From positions 45,932-109,931 of the forward strand of contig JASJFT010000147.1 in assembly GCA_030770425.1 (NCBI GenBank): a stretch of 64,000 bases of DNA, given 5' to 3'. The notes under the pieces were generated by a model. The model was not told the origin of the DNA. It did no database searches and saw only the letters and a list, made by a program, of their open reading frames with translations. Shown here piece after piece: positions 23,909-34,723 of the stretch. A program made the position numbers and the translations under genes. How positions within the stretch are numbered: position 1 is the stretch's first letter; every line of letters begins with the position of its first letter. This DNA is from Darksidea phi (taxonomy: Eukaryota; Ascomycota; Dothideomycetes; Pleosporales; Lentitheciaceae).

Positions 23909-25631
23909 TTGAGCTGTGGCGCATGCTTCTTGAAGCTTCTGTTCACACGCTGCGCCTGCAAGCTATTTTTAGAAAACACAGTGGGCGGAGGGAGGGTGAG
24001 GCCGTTGTTGGCCTCTTGCTCAAGCCTGCGCTCTTCCTGTCACACACGTCGACATGGACCCAGCCGAGCGCTGGCGCAGACCCTGCCTGCAGGCGTGCCC
24101 AATACATATGCTGCTCGATCCGAACACAGCAATGTCCCAATATCTACCCTGGTTCATCGTCGCAACCGTCGACGCTCACAGGAGGAGCATGCTCAGAGCC
24201 AGCAGTACCTCAGCCGAGCAGAGGAGAAAGGTCTGGTGCAGTTCTTGCTACTAATATCCAACCTTGGCCATCCAGTCCGAATGAAGTTTATACGCTTGAT
24301 AGCTTTTAGTATAGCCCGTCAACGGTCTACGAAGACGCACTCGATCAAGCCCCCGGGCAAGAACTGGCCGAAAGCCTTCACGGAGCGGCACCCTGAGCTA
24401 CAAGCGAGAAAGGTCAAACCGATAGACTGGAAACGTCACGAGAACAATGTGTATGACAAGATTGTCGAGTGGTTCGACGTGATCGGCCGGTAACTAGAGG
24501 ATCCGAATGTCCTCCCGGAGAGTGTCTATATAACATGGATGAGACTGGTGTCATGCTAAGTATGCTTCGTTCAAGGTCCTAATAGGTAAGGACGACCGGC
24601 GGAACTACAGAGGTGCCGGCGTAAAGCGGACCATGGTACCGCGGTCGAATGCGTGAGCGCCGATGGCAGAGTGTTGCTGCCACTGATTATATGGCCCGCT
24701 TCGACCCATCGCAGCAACTGGACCACTCACAAGACACCAGGATGGCACTACGCACATTCTGAGAAGGGCTACAATGACTCCAAGATTTGTCTAAAGCGGC
24801 TTACGCATGTAATTCGACCCTCAAACCAAAGCACGAGCTAAGGGAAAGCCACGTATGCTACTATGCGACGGCTTTGGTAGTAGTCATGAAACACTCGAAA
24901 TCCTGGAGTTCTGTCTTACTAACAACATCATCTTATGTCGCCTGCCCTCTCATACCTCACAAAAGTTGCAGCCCTGCGATGTTGGGCCTTTTGTACCCTT
25001 GAAAACAGCCTATCTTGACCAGGTTGAACGTCTGAATCGAGGACGCGTTGACGTAGTAGGTAAAGAGCATTTTACCTATCTGTACAGTCCTGCGCGGGAA
25101 AGAGCATTGACCCAAAGAAATATTAGGGCCGGGTGGGCTGCGACTGGCTTGTATCCTTTCAATCCGGATAGAGTACCGAAAAATATCCCGAAACCGCCAG
25201 CTGAAGTTGTCGTTCCAGGAACCGCCATTACGACCAACAACACGCATGAAGCAATGCCTCAAACGTTCATGACCCCAGTGACGTCGGTAACAGCGGAAGC
25301 GCTTACATGGTTGCACGACATGATTAAGCAAGACACCCATGTGCTCGACGAGACGAAAATGCGCATACAGAAACTCGCAAATGCCGCCCATTTCTCATTC
25401 GCCGAGCGAGTCCTCCCGAAGGACCGCAACCGATTTCTTTTCAAGATAAATAACGAAGCCAAGGCTCGTCGATCGACCAGATCAGCTGTGCTAGGAAAGG
25501 CAAAGGTGATGAGCTTCGAGGACCTTGAAGAGGCGAAAGCGAGGCGTGCTACAAAGGAAGATGCTGCCTCAAAGAAAGGGCAACGTAATCGTAAGCGCAA
25601 GGATCCTACGCTACAAGCGCCGCTTAGATAG
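23909..25631 (+). pseudogene. Pogo/Fot1-type transposase relic
   Basis: Recognisable pieces lie in several frames. At 24200-24490 there is a CENP-B/HTH-type segment (AFTERHPELQARKV, then DWKRHENNVYDKI). Near 24530 comes NMDETGVMLSML with the first catalytic Asp. Near 24650-24830 lies CVSADGRVLLPLIIWPA. At 24855-25631 a 258-codon frame has LLCDGFGSSHET with the second Asp, LPSHTSQKLQPCDVG with the third, and NIRAGWAATGLYPFNP, followed by a basic tail ending at 25631. A stop at 24491-24493 and at least two frameshifts separate the pieces, so it is inactive. No clear terminal inverted repeats were found. Confidence 0.88.
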
Positions 25632-25728
25632 CGCTAATTATCTTGGCGTCACTTCTCAATCTTCTCGCCACTCGCTTTGCAGTAGCTAGATACCTCTCAC
25701 AACTCAACTCGTGCGTGTGAGCGAAAGC

Positions 25729-27211
25729 ATGAGTGTCACCAGGATAAGCGCTCGACCTCGCACCATATCAGTCCGGAAAGCGCTAGCATACAAATTGTCT
25801 TTGACAGCATGCGCGCCTTCACGTTCATTTTCCTCCACGCTTACACAACCTTCTCAGCTTGGTTTGCCGATGGATTGGTCTACATATAGTTGTGACATTG
25901 ATACCGAACCTCTGTATCGCCATCACAGGGGTGGGTATCATCCTGTTCACCTGGGAGACTGTCTGAGTAATGGCAGGTACAAGGTTCTGCACAAATTGGG
26001 CTGGGGTGGATATTCGACCGTCTGGGCTGCGCGCGATATCAGGTCTCGCTTTCTGCGACACATTGACACAATTAGAGCTGACATGCTACTAGAAATCAAA
26101 CCTACGTTGCTGTAAAAATCTCAGTATCTGAGCCAAACCATCAGAATCGAGAGACTACCGTCTTGCGTACAATAGCGGCGACACACTCAGACCAACCTGG
26201 TTACCAACATCTAATGACGATGCAAGACTCCTTCCAGATTAGTGGTCCAAATGGAACTCATGAATGCCTTGTGTTGGAATTGTTAGGGCCAAGCGTGGCC
26301 GATTTCCTTGATAAGCATTCCTGCATCGAAAGGCTTCCCGGAACGCTTGCGAAAGCTATTGCAAAACAAGCTTTGCTTGGTTTGTGCTTCCTTCATGAGC
26401 AGAAAATCGCGCATGCAGGTACACTATGATGCCAGCGTTCATATGAACTCTGCTAATCATCCCCAGATCTGCATACCCGCAACCTAGCATTCGCGATCCC
26501 TTCGATGCAAGCCTTACGAGAAGAAGAATTCCTCGAGAAACTAGGACAACCCGAAACAGGAATTGTTCAAAGAAAGGACGGCCAGCCACTAGGACCTGGT
26601 ATACCCCGATACCTTGTCAAACCCACTTCCTACCCTATAGCTGTTAAGTCATCGTTCAGATCGATCAAGATCGTCGATTTTGGCCAATCTTTCTTGGGCG
26701 ACGAGTGTCCTGGCGCCCTCAATACTCCACTTCCTGTTCGCGCCCCTGAGATTATCTTCAGAGATAAAGTCGATTATCGCGTAGATCTTTGGAGTATGGG
26801 CTGTCTAGTGAGTTCAGCTTCTGGGATACAGTGCCCTGACATGCATTGATAGGAGGCTGATGATTCGTCTAGTTCTTCGAGCTCATTGTCGGACAACCGC
26901 TGTTCGACAGCTTCATGACAACACCTGCAACCCTTGTCCGTCAAATGCTCGAGACAGTCAACGATGATTTGCCGGACCGTTGGAAAAGGGAATGGCATGC
27001 CATGAATAGAACATTACCTCACCATAGTTCTACTTGCTCACTTCAAGACTGGTTAGAGGAAATGTATTTTGATGGGGAGAGGAGCGAGGATATGAGCCGG
27101 GAAGACATTGTGCGAGTCGGCGCGCTAATTGGAAGTATGTTACGAATGGAGCCTTCCGCCAGGGCTTCAGCGAAGACTGTTGTCCAGGACGCTTGGTTCC
27201 AGAGAAGATGA
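25729..27211 (+). CDS. SRPK-like serine/threonine protein kinase
   Basis: Four exons are inferred: 25729-26042, 26093-26418, 26467-26807 and 26873-27211, giving 439 residues in one uninterrupted frame. ATG 25729 is the first methionine in frame; the upstream codon at 25711 is GTG. A hydrophobic and basic N-terminus (about 1-45) could be a targeting peptide. The kinase domain follows: LGWGGYSTVW, YVAVKIS with the ATP Lys, HADLHTRN as catalytic loop, IVDFGQS, APEIIF, a WSMGCLFFELIVGQPLF C-lobe, and DAWFQ near the end. HxDLHTxN and the sequence around DFG are typical of SR-protein kinases, which phosphorylate Ser/Arg-rich splicing factors. Many fungi carry expanded accessory copies. All catalytic residues are present. 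Confidence 0.87.
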
Positions 27212-28221
27212 TGTGTATCAAAACTTTCACTTTCAGGCATTGACCCAGTAGCAGGTCACAACAGCCATTATTTTTCTGAGCCTAATTGGCTAAGGGCACC
27301 GTGGTGTGGGTTAGCGTCGAGGACTTCAGTAAAGATTAGCCGGCGATGTTCTACGCAGTTACCAACAGTCGTTTCCATGATTCTCCATTCGCATGTAACC
27401 CTCCCTGCGTCGCGAGACACCCTGTGTGCCGAGACGGATGAGGGGTACTTTGACTTTTAGCAACTAAAAAACCCATGTGCAAAGTGAGTATTTCCACAAA
27501 CCATGATAGTATTCCGTTGCAGCTAATTCTGAGTGCCCATGATTCACCCCTATGAAAAAAGTGCGTTCGCATCGTCGTCTCCGAGCCTGAATTGTAAAGC
27601 GTCTTCGTTCGTTGCATAACAGATTCCTTCCCCACAGCGTCAAACATCAGCCCTTATCGGTCTAAATTCCCGTAGAATAGTTTTGTCTAGGCCTCAGAAC
27701 CTTTCTTTGATGCCCAGAAGTCATCATTAGCATTGTGCGTGCTATTGCGGGCAAATTCATGCAGGGTTGCTATGTTAATTGGTACTTCTAACGTCCATCC
27801 CTGCGTGACGGAGAACCCGCCGTGGCGGAACGCCGGCAGCACTTCATCATAACAAGCCCCCAAACAACCGCACGGTTCAGATAATCTCGGAATAAACACC
27901 TACGCATCTTAGCGTCTCGTACACTCAGTATCTTTATTGTAAAATTCTTACTGGCTTTGTAATACCACAATTCGCTGCTAAGCTACTTGACTTTGCTTCC
28001 TCGGGCTACCTCGGACGCACTTAGTGTACTGTGCATCTGACTACAAGCTCGTCACTCTATAGAGTGCTGCAGAAATATCGTAATCCGAGCAAGGTGCTGT
28101 GTTAGATAGGCTGGTTGCGTTGCGGTAGTGATCTGTTGCTTCATCGAGCAGGACTGCCAAGCAAAGACCTACATCCTTACTGTACAGAAGAGGGTCACAA
28201 CAGGACCGCTTCTGGCCGGAC
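27212..28221. other. Intergenic region, nothing firmly recognised
   Basis: A minus-strand frame at 27687-27899 ends in plausible-looking protein sequence but has no recognisable family and no supported start. Nothing else is seen. Confidence 0.35.
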
Positions 28222-28690
28222 GACCTGATGTACTTTAGGCAAGTTCACGAGGAAGATTAACGCGGCGCTCCACCGAGGCAAGGCGGCAGCACTACTATAC
28301 CAGCAACTAAACAGCGGCGAGGCTGCGATCCTTGCGCAGCTCCGGACGGGCACGACGGGTACGACGGGTCTCAACATCTATCTCCACAAGATCGGAGCAG
28401 CAGAGACGGCAGAGTGCGAGTGCGGGATGATCGAATCCATCCCGCACTTTCTGTTGTGCTGCAGGAAGTGGGAAGAGCAAAGACGGCTGCTACGGCTGCA
28501 GCACGGGGAGCGATTTGGGAACATTTCATACGCGCTTGGAGGCTATTCGAGCCACGAGCAGACACACACACCCACACACACACAGAAACGGGGGAATTTT
28601 AAAATGATACAGACGAACAGGATCAGGAGAGGTGTCCTGGGACCAAAACGGCACCATATCGGGAATCGGAATCGGGCCCGCGGAAGCTAG
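28222..28690 (+). pseudogene. 3' fragment of a LINE (Tad1-like) ORF2
   Basis: In one frame the sequence reads AALHRGKAAALLYQQLNSG, AILAQLRTGTTG, LNIYLHKIGAAET, then CECGMIESIPHFLLCC and a tail ending in FGNISYALGGYSS. The order fits the region after the RNase H domain of fungal Tad1-type non-LTR elements, including the terminal Cys-x-Cys...His...Cys zinc pattern. Upstream is a stop and no RT, so only the 3' end is present, as expected for a 5'-truncated LINE insertion. A (ca)n tract lies at 28562-28585. Confidence 0.7.
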
Positions 28691-28730
28691 ATTGGGCACA
28701 GCCAGGCAAAGTGGGAGCTGGCGACGTTTT

Positions 28731-29195
28731 TTAGCTTGGTGCTGCGGTTGGCATTCCCTCCATCACGAGCCACGATTACACCATCGGCCTTGGCGACTGA
28801 ACTTCGCAATGCGGTGCAATACGTCGCGGACTCGTCTAGCATCACACCAACGCACCACGCCGCTTTCGAGTTTCGCCCGTCACCCTTTGACGCCTCCGCC
28901 GACCGACGAAAAGCCGTGTCCGCAAGCCCAGCGAGTAACGGCTCTTTTTAACGTCATCCGGACCGGAAGGCACACCAAGCAAGACCCTTGGACAGAATTT
29001 CGGCTTGCAACAGGAGAGTACGATGAGATAGAGCGCCAGCTTAGCCAAGACGCGGTGCTGTCGGGATACGTAAAGGACAAGATACGGTGCGTGTGCTCGA
29101 GCGCGATAGGGCTGGCGGCACACTGGGATAACGATCCTGAAAGCTATTTGACGACGTCTCCAGTATCATTCGACCCTCCATCTTTGCTAGCATAA
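28731..29195 (+). pseudogene. Broken conserved hypothetical fungal gene, N-terminal part
   Basis: Two overlapping frames each read as protein. One (28736-28951) contains ITPSALATELRNAVQYVA and HHAAFEFRPSPFDASADRR. The other (about 28930-29195) contains VIRTGRHTKQDPWTEF and GEYDEIERQLSQDAVLSGYV with KDKIR. Joined, they look like the start of a fungal protein family of unknown function, with a frameshift near 28920. The sequence loses protein character after about 29090, so the C-terminal part is missing. Confidence 0.5.
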
Positions 29196-29388
29196 CTGCG
29201 AAGAAGCGGTGACAGTATCTCGCAGCAACACAGTCCCACGCCCTTGTCGCCTTTTCGAGCCGACGCCAACATTGACAGAAATTCACGAGTGCATTACGTC
29301 CTTCTACGTTGACACACTGGGTATATCGCCTTGTGAGGAATGTTTTCCTTATTTGCCTGCTTTCAAGGTAGTACATGCCCCTTCAGGG

Positions 29389-30409
29389 CTAGATCTCAAT
29401 CTCAGGCCCAGTCTCTGTAGGAACTAGAGTGTGCATTCCATCGCAAGAAGGACAAGTGAAAGCCTGGTACAGATCGACCCGGTGCACGTATCGTTTGGAT
29501 ATTGTTCCAGCTCCTTTCCAGCATTGTGAGCAAATTCTGACCAGATCGACATCGTCAACCCCCGCGTACGAGCAATTAGGAGATCCAGCGTGAACATAGT
29601 GGCAATGGTCACAAATGAAAATGTGCTCGGTGAAGTCTTTCGCCCTGGCGCTTAGCAGGAGATCGGTTGCCAAATCTGCGTTTGAACGGAGGAGTTCTTC
29701 TGCGCACTCCATTTGAAGGATCGAGTCTAACACGGCAGGGCGATGAGCAACGGCGGCGATGAGCAAACCCCGCAACTCCTTATGTGATGGTGATTCAGTT
29801 GTCGTGTGGTCGTAGATTAAGGCAGCAATGGTGACCCAGTCCTCGCTTTCGACGGCATTTATGGTATTCGCGAATGATGTTGTCGCAAGCTTGTAGAGAG
29901 ATGCACAGTCGTACTTGTCAGCGATTGCAGCAACTTGTGCATGAAGGAGGGCTTCGGGCGCGTCGTATCTTGAGGCGTTGTAGCCTGCCTTGTAGAAGTA
30001 CGACACCATGCAGTCAACGGCATCAGCGAATTCGGGACCATCGTGTAAAGCGACCGCTCCGTTAGAGCTCTCCTATAATCTAATTAGGGCCTCGAATATG
30101 TTTTTAATTTATAACCGCTTACCTCGAAGCGGCCAGTGAGAGCTTTTTGAAACCATTTAGAATGACAGCACGCGAGAGCTTTGTGAATCTGCCAGCTCTT
30201 TTCGCCAAAGGTCAGGGTGAGATCCGACAGATTACCAGTTGTCAAATATCTGAGACGTATTAGCAGTAGTGATAGAAGATGGTCAAGGAAATGCAGACAT
30301 GTTGACTATTAGAGGCGGGTGGTAATCGCGCACAAGTTTTCCTTGGTGCAGATGCCGGAAAAGGAATGACTTACTCTGAAAGATCGCGGAGGTAAGCTTC
30401 AGCGGCCAT
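29389..30409 (-). CDS. BTB/POZ domain protein
   Basis: Three exons: 30375-30409, 30123-30249 and 29389-30072, with introns of 125 and 50 bp. The protein has 281 residues and ATG at 30409. The N-terminal 110 residues match the BTB fold (LSDLTLTFGEKSWQIHKALA, then CHSKWFQKALTGRFEES), a dimerisation domain found in substrate adaptors of cullin-3 ligases and in fungal accessory proteins. The C-terminal half carries three CxxC pairs (CDHC, CSQC, CPSC) that may bind zinc. A shared promoter cassette with a TATA box lies 130-200 bp upstream. The reading frame is intact. Confidence 0.85.
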
Positions 30410-30541
30410 GGCACTGGACTTCACTCTTCAGTTATGCTCAGAAAAATCCAACGCCTCTGCGGCTGCAGGTCGACCTTTCGGCGTGAATGAAGGTCTTTGA
30501 AAGTGGACGTTGTTGCCACTGGGAGCGGTGGGGTGATAAAA

Positions 30542-30605
30542 GTTGGTGTAAGAGATGTGGATTGATTCTGCCTATATAGCTAGCCCAGACCCCAAACAGT
30601 GGCCG
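30542..30605 (-). promoter_or_regulatory. Shared promoter cassette, copy 1
   Basis: On the minus strand it reads ggccactgtttggggtc, then a shortened middle with ctatatagg (TATA box), then aatccacatctcttacacc. It is the most diverged and shortest of four copies. The BTB gene starts at 30409, about 150 bp downstream of the TATA box. Confidence 0.7.
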
Positions 30606-31063
30606 TACCGCTACAATACTTCCCAACAGAAGTAACGCGGCCAGCGCGCAAGCCAAGGAGGCTGATAATGCTCAGCTTACGTTGCTCAAAACTTGTCGGA
30701 GCACGTAGCAACTGCTGGTTGGAAGTGCCATAGTCATCCACTGCCGCTTTGGCCGGTGGTGGACTTGGTTGGCAGGCAATATCACGTGGCTCGAGAAATC
30801 ACGTGCTTAGTCTCCCTCCCGCTTTGTACAGCCGAGAGGACAACCACATCTTATCCCTTGACTTGTCAACGTGCCACACAAATAAAAGCTTGCCACGTCC
30901 ATGATATCTGCTCCAAAACCCATGTGCAGCTGATTTCTTGTCATGCTGATGCCAAGGCTCGGTAGATTGGCTTGGCAGTGCGAGACCCCTCAGCCCCTCA
31001 CTGCCTGCGCGACTCAACTCTCAATGCTCCCTTTCCCGCCAACCAACTCGCTCACGCACCCTT

Positions 31064-31069
31064 TATAAA
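31064..31069 (+). promoter_or_regulatory. TATA box of the APH-family gene
   Basis: tataaa in ccctttataaagac, 53 bp before ATG 31122. Confidence 0.6.
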
Positions 31070-31121
31070 GACTGCCGCCAACGAACATACAAAACTCTCG
31101 TCCGAGTTATCTTCTTTCACC

Positions 31122-32119
31122 ATGAAAAAGGAGATACGGCGTGAACCCTTCCCGTTTGACGAGAACGTTGTATTTCGCGAGTCGTCATTCTTCAAGAAAC
31201 CGAACACACCACTGTCTCTTCCAACGCCGACAGAAGTGAGAGAAGTGGCGAGTCGCTCCGAAAACCCTAGAGCTAAGAACGTAACTCGGCCTCCGCCTGT
31301 AACTTTTCCTAATCTAGGGCTATTAGTGAAATACGGGACAGAGGTAGCACTTGCTGAGGGGCAATGCCTCCTATTCGTCCGCAACACTCTTTCCGAAGTC
31401 GTACCTGTTCCGGAAGTGTATGGGTGGTGCAAGGACGGCGATCAAGTCTTCATTTATATGGAGCTGGTGGACGGCATGACGTTAGAGAAGAGCTGGGACA
31501 CAATGACTGAAGGAGAAAAGACGTCCGTTTGTCAACAATTGCATGACATGGTCGATGAATTGCGCCGTCTTAAGCAGGACTCTTGGCCACCATTCATTGG
31601 TAAGTTCAACTTCGTTAGGTTAATCTGAAAGCTCCATCGCTCTAGTCTACCATCAGAATTTTGTACAGCGTTTGTCTAATTCTCCGACCAGGTCATGTTG
31701 GCAAGCAACCGCTGTTGGACATCATTTTTACAGATAGCGACTCTCCAACTGCAGGGCCATTCGAGAGCGTCTCTATCTTCCACGACTGGTTCACAACCGC
31801 ATATGGTCCAACCCGGGATGTCCAACATGCATCCCCCCATCCATACCGCTCCTTTCTCCCCGACGATGTTGCTATTGTGTTTACGCACGCTGATTTACAC
31901 CCAAGTAACATCATTCTGTCATCTGGTCCTAACCCTCAGATCATTGCAATCATTGATTGGCATCAATCTGGATGGTATCCAGATTATTGGGAGTATTGCA
32001 AAGCTCGGTGGACCTCGCGGATTGGCCAAGAATGGGAATCGAAATATCTGCCTCTAGTACTGGACCGTCGAGAATTCTATGACTACTGGGACTATTTCGT
32101 TCTAGCTCGTGGGCTCTGA
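31122..32119 (+). CDS. APH-family phosphotransferase (aminoglycoside phosphotransferase fold)
   Basis: Two exons, 31122-31599 and 31692-32119, with a 92-bp intron. The protein has 301 residues. It shows the fungal APH arrangement: VKYGTEVALAEGQ replaces the kinase Lys/Glu region, VPVPEVYGW follows, YMELVDGMTLEKSWDTM is the hinge, HADLHPSNII is the Brenner-type catalytic loop with Asp and Asn, and IAIIDWHQSGWYPDYWEYC holds the metal-binding Asp and the usual trailing motif. The substrate is unknown. Fungal members are numerous and most are not antibiotic kinases. A TATA box sits 53 bp upstream of the ATG. Confidence 0.88.
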
Positions 32120-32301
32120 GAGGACTCCTAGGATGTCTGGTAGTCTCGAAGACAAAATTGATCGCAAAGGATGTTTAGAGTCAGAGGATTGAGACTGTAT
32201 ACAAAAAGTATGGAACGCTGAACTGTGCAAGTTGTTACAAGATCTCTCAGTTATCACAACACAGCTGCATCGCTTCCAGCCCCAATTCGTTTCAGCCCCC
32301 C

Positions 32302-32838
32302 TCAGTTTTTGGGAGCATTGTCGACCACCTGAAGAGCTCTTTCGGCCATGACCCCATTCTGTACGAGTGCAGCCACCACAGCTCGGAGCCATGTCTGACA
32401 GTTTTGAATATCGACTCTCTGTCTTGATCCCTGTTGTTATGGAAATCAGTACATGTCAATGAGCAGGATCTTACAATACGATGGACAACGAACCTGACTA
32501 GTGGCCGATCGCAAGCTTCCACCTGGTGCGGGAATGCTGAGCGCAACTTGCTCGAGATAGTCATGGGCTGTCGTATCCGTGCCTTTCCTTCCATTCCCCT
32601 TGACATCAACCACATGCTGATCAGCAACTTCGGCCAAAGGTAGGAGCTGATAATCACGAGTGGTAGTACTAGGGTTGTAGTTCCGTTTGAAGGCAACCTG
32701 GAAGCCATTCTTTGCGTCTCCCGTGGCGTGAATGAGCTTTCCAACGTTTTGGTCGTCGTCCTTTTGCGGGACCCATAGACCCCAGTGGGCGGGGAAAAGG
32801 GGAGAGTTATATACAATAAGGTAAACTGTACGAGGCAT
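32302..32838 (-). CDS. Conserved hypothetical small protein (DUF6914-like)
   Basis: Two exons, 32494-32838 and 32302-32430, with a 63-bp intron. The protein has 157 residues from ATG 32838. It opens with MPRTVYLIVYNSPLFPAHWG, followed by KLIHATGDAKNGFQVAF, and ends in RALQVVDNAPKN. The HWGLW...HATG pattern recurs in a fungal family of unknown function that I recall as DUF6914; the name is from memory. A shared promoter cassette lies 131-216 bp upstream. An upstream in-frame extension through the cassette also stays open, but the ATG at 32838 fits the family start. Confidence 0.8.
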
Positions 32839-32968
32839 GTTGGTGAAATGTACTTTGGGTCGCGAAAAGACGAAATGAACTCCTGGGCGTGGACTGAATT
32901 GGAAAGACAGATTGGGGTGGAAGTAAATATGGGTTGAGATGAGTGCTGATGAGAATTTAGTGATGAAA

Positions 32969-33054
32969 GTTGGTGTAAGAGATGTGGATTGGTTCAGGCA
33001 GAAGGCCTTGCCTATATAGATACTAGCGCTAGCACGGACCCCAAACAGTGGCCG
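32969..33054 (-). promoter_or_regulatory. Shared promoter cassette, copy 2
   Basis: 86 bp. On the minus strand: cggccactgtttggggtcc, then gtgctagcgctagta, tctatatagg (TATA), caaggccttctgcctgaac, caatccacatctcttacacc. It is nearly identical to the copy at 53289-53373. It points toward the gene at 32302-32838. Confidence 0.85.
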
Positions 33055-34723
33055 CAACGCCACTTCCACCAACATTTAGTTGATACATACCTGGAACCTT
33101 TATACGTCCATCTCCGTCGTCACAAAGTCTCTCTACTTTGAGCTTTCTTCCAAAATTAGCTGAGTAGCAGAATGGCTCCTTCGCCCAATACGAATCCATT
33201 GGCCTCAAATTTACTAGAGAACAGCTACAGTAGCGCGCGCTTCAAAATGTTTTTTCTTGAGAGGCCGTAATCCTCCGACGTCGTGCCTTGTATTGCTTGC
33301 ACAACCAATGGAGTTATAAAAGCCTAAGACAAATGGACCTAAGGTTTGCTGTGCCGCAGCGCGTGCTCGAACATTGAACAAAACATTGATGCTGTGCAAA
33401 TCGGATCTCCACTGGTGTGGATCTAAGTCTGCTGTGCCGCAGCGCGTGCTGGGACACGACACCCCACAAAGGTCGCTGCAAGGTACTCGGGTAAATGGAA
33501 GGAAGCAGGAAAATACCGGGCGCGTAATTTGTATTATTTGAAACTGAAATTCAATTGACCACAGAGAAAAACGCGGAGGTGCATCGAATGCGCCTAGCGG
33601 CCGTCAACAAGCATCGTGGCTGTTGACGTTTGTCAGGAGATGACCTTCAGACGCGCCCTAATCTTCATAGTCAATATCCTTGAGGCGGTCTTTGAGAGCC
33701 TCAAGCTGGGTCAAGAAGCCACCCGAATGTTACTAAGACCTCCCATATAGCACCGTGGTGGCCATGGCGCTTCAGCCTGCGCCACGCTCACAGTATCGCA
33801 ATTCTGCGTCTTGTTGTACTAAATAATGCGTGTGATGCTTCACGGCGCGCTTCAACGCGGACAGACAGTTGCCAGCTGCAACGTTGCCAAGACTGCAGCG
33901 GACTAGCCATTGTAGGAATAACTTGACGTGCTCGACGGAAGACGTGTGTGGGAAGGGCACTGCATCCTCGCACATAACTTGCAGCACTGTCTCTGAGCAG
34001 CTTGATCTTGTAAGCTTGGGAGCCTTTTCGCCTTCGGGTAAATAGCACACTCACTTTGTCTATAGCCGTACGATGGTGCAATAAGACTTCACACTTGATG
34101 GTATCAGGCGCGACTTGATCTTGGCGCGCGTAGGAAGACGACGTGTGACTTATACGTTCTTTGCACGCGCTTGCGGGTTGGCGACGAATGTAGATGCATG
34201 CCTCGTTTACGACCTATCGTTTGAAGCATGATTGCAGCTGGAGTCTAGCGGAAGCTGTGGCGGATGTAGGGTGGGGCTGGAGTGAAGCCATAAGGGAGGA
34301 AGGAGAGATAAGCACGGATGGGGGACCACGGTACAGACGGCGCATGAGTGTGCGCGTGGCTGAGGACGCCTTGTTGCTCGAATGACTGCTTAAAACTGTA
34401 AACAGGATCATGGCGGGCGGCATAGCTCGACATATGCCTCATTTTGTTCGCACACTTCCATGCTCTGGTACAGTTAGTATTCAACTAATGACGATGATAT
34501 GCTGCCATAGGATTGAGTCAAGGTCAGTGGACGGTTTGATGTTCAAAGCATCGACGAGCCGGTGAATAGAAGTTGCACTATTGCATTCGTTTCAACTTTT
34601 GTTGTTATGGCTAGATGTGTATGGCCGCATTAAGCTAACAAAACGCTCAAAAGAAAAAGGTAAACCTGTGTGCTTCATTCGTGCAGCAAGCCAAATTACA
34701 ATCATCCATGCGAGGTGGCCTTG
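33055..34723. other. Intergenic region, little recognised
   Basis: A 20-bp phrase close to gctgtgccgcagcgcgtgct occurs twice (33348 and 33431). A minus-strand frame at 33772-34050 with SSVEHVKLFLQWLVRC and LSALKRAVKHHTHYLV reads like protein and could be a fragment of a larger gene, but no family can be claimed. Confidence 0.35.

Noticed and set aside
27687..27899. A 70-codon minus-strand frame with protein-like C-terminus
   Set aside because: No recognisable family, no promoter or splice support; recorded only as a trace.
33772..34050. A 92-codon minus-strand frame that could recall a tyrosine-recombinase N-terminal region
   Set aside because: No catalytic motif or further domain is present, so a recombinase or Starship claim is not supported.
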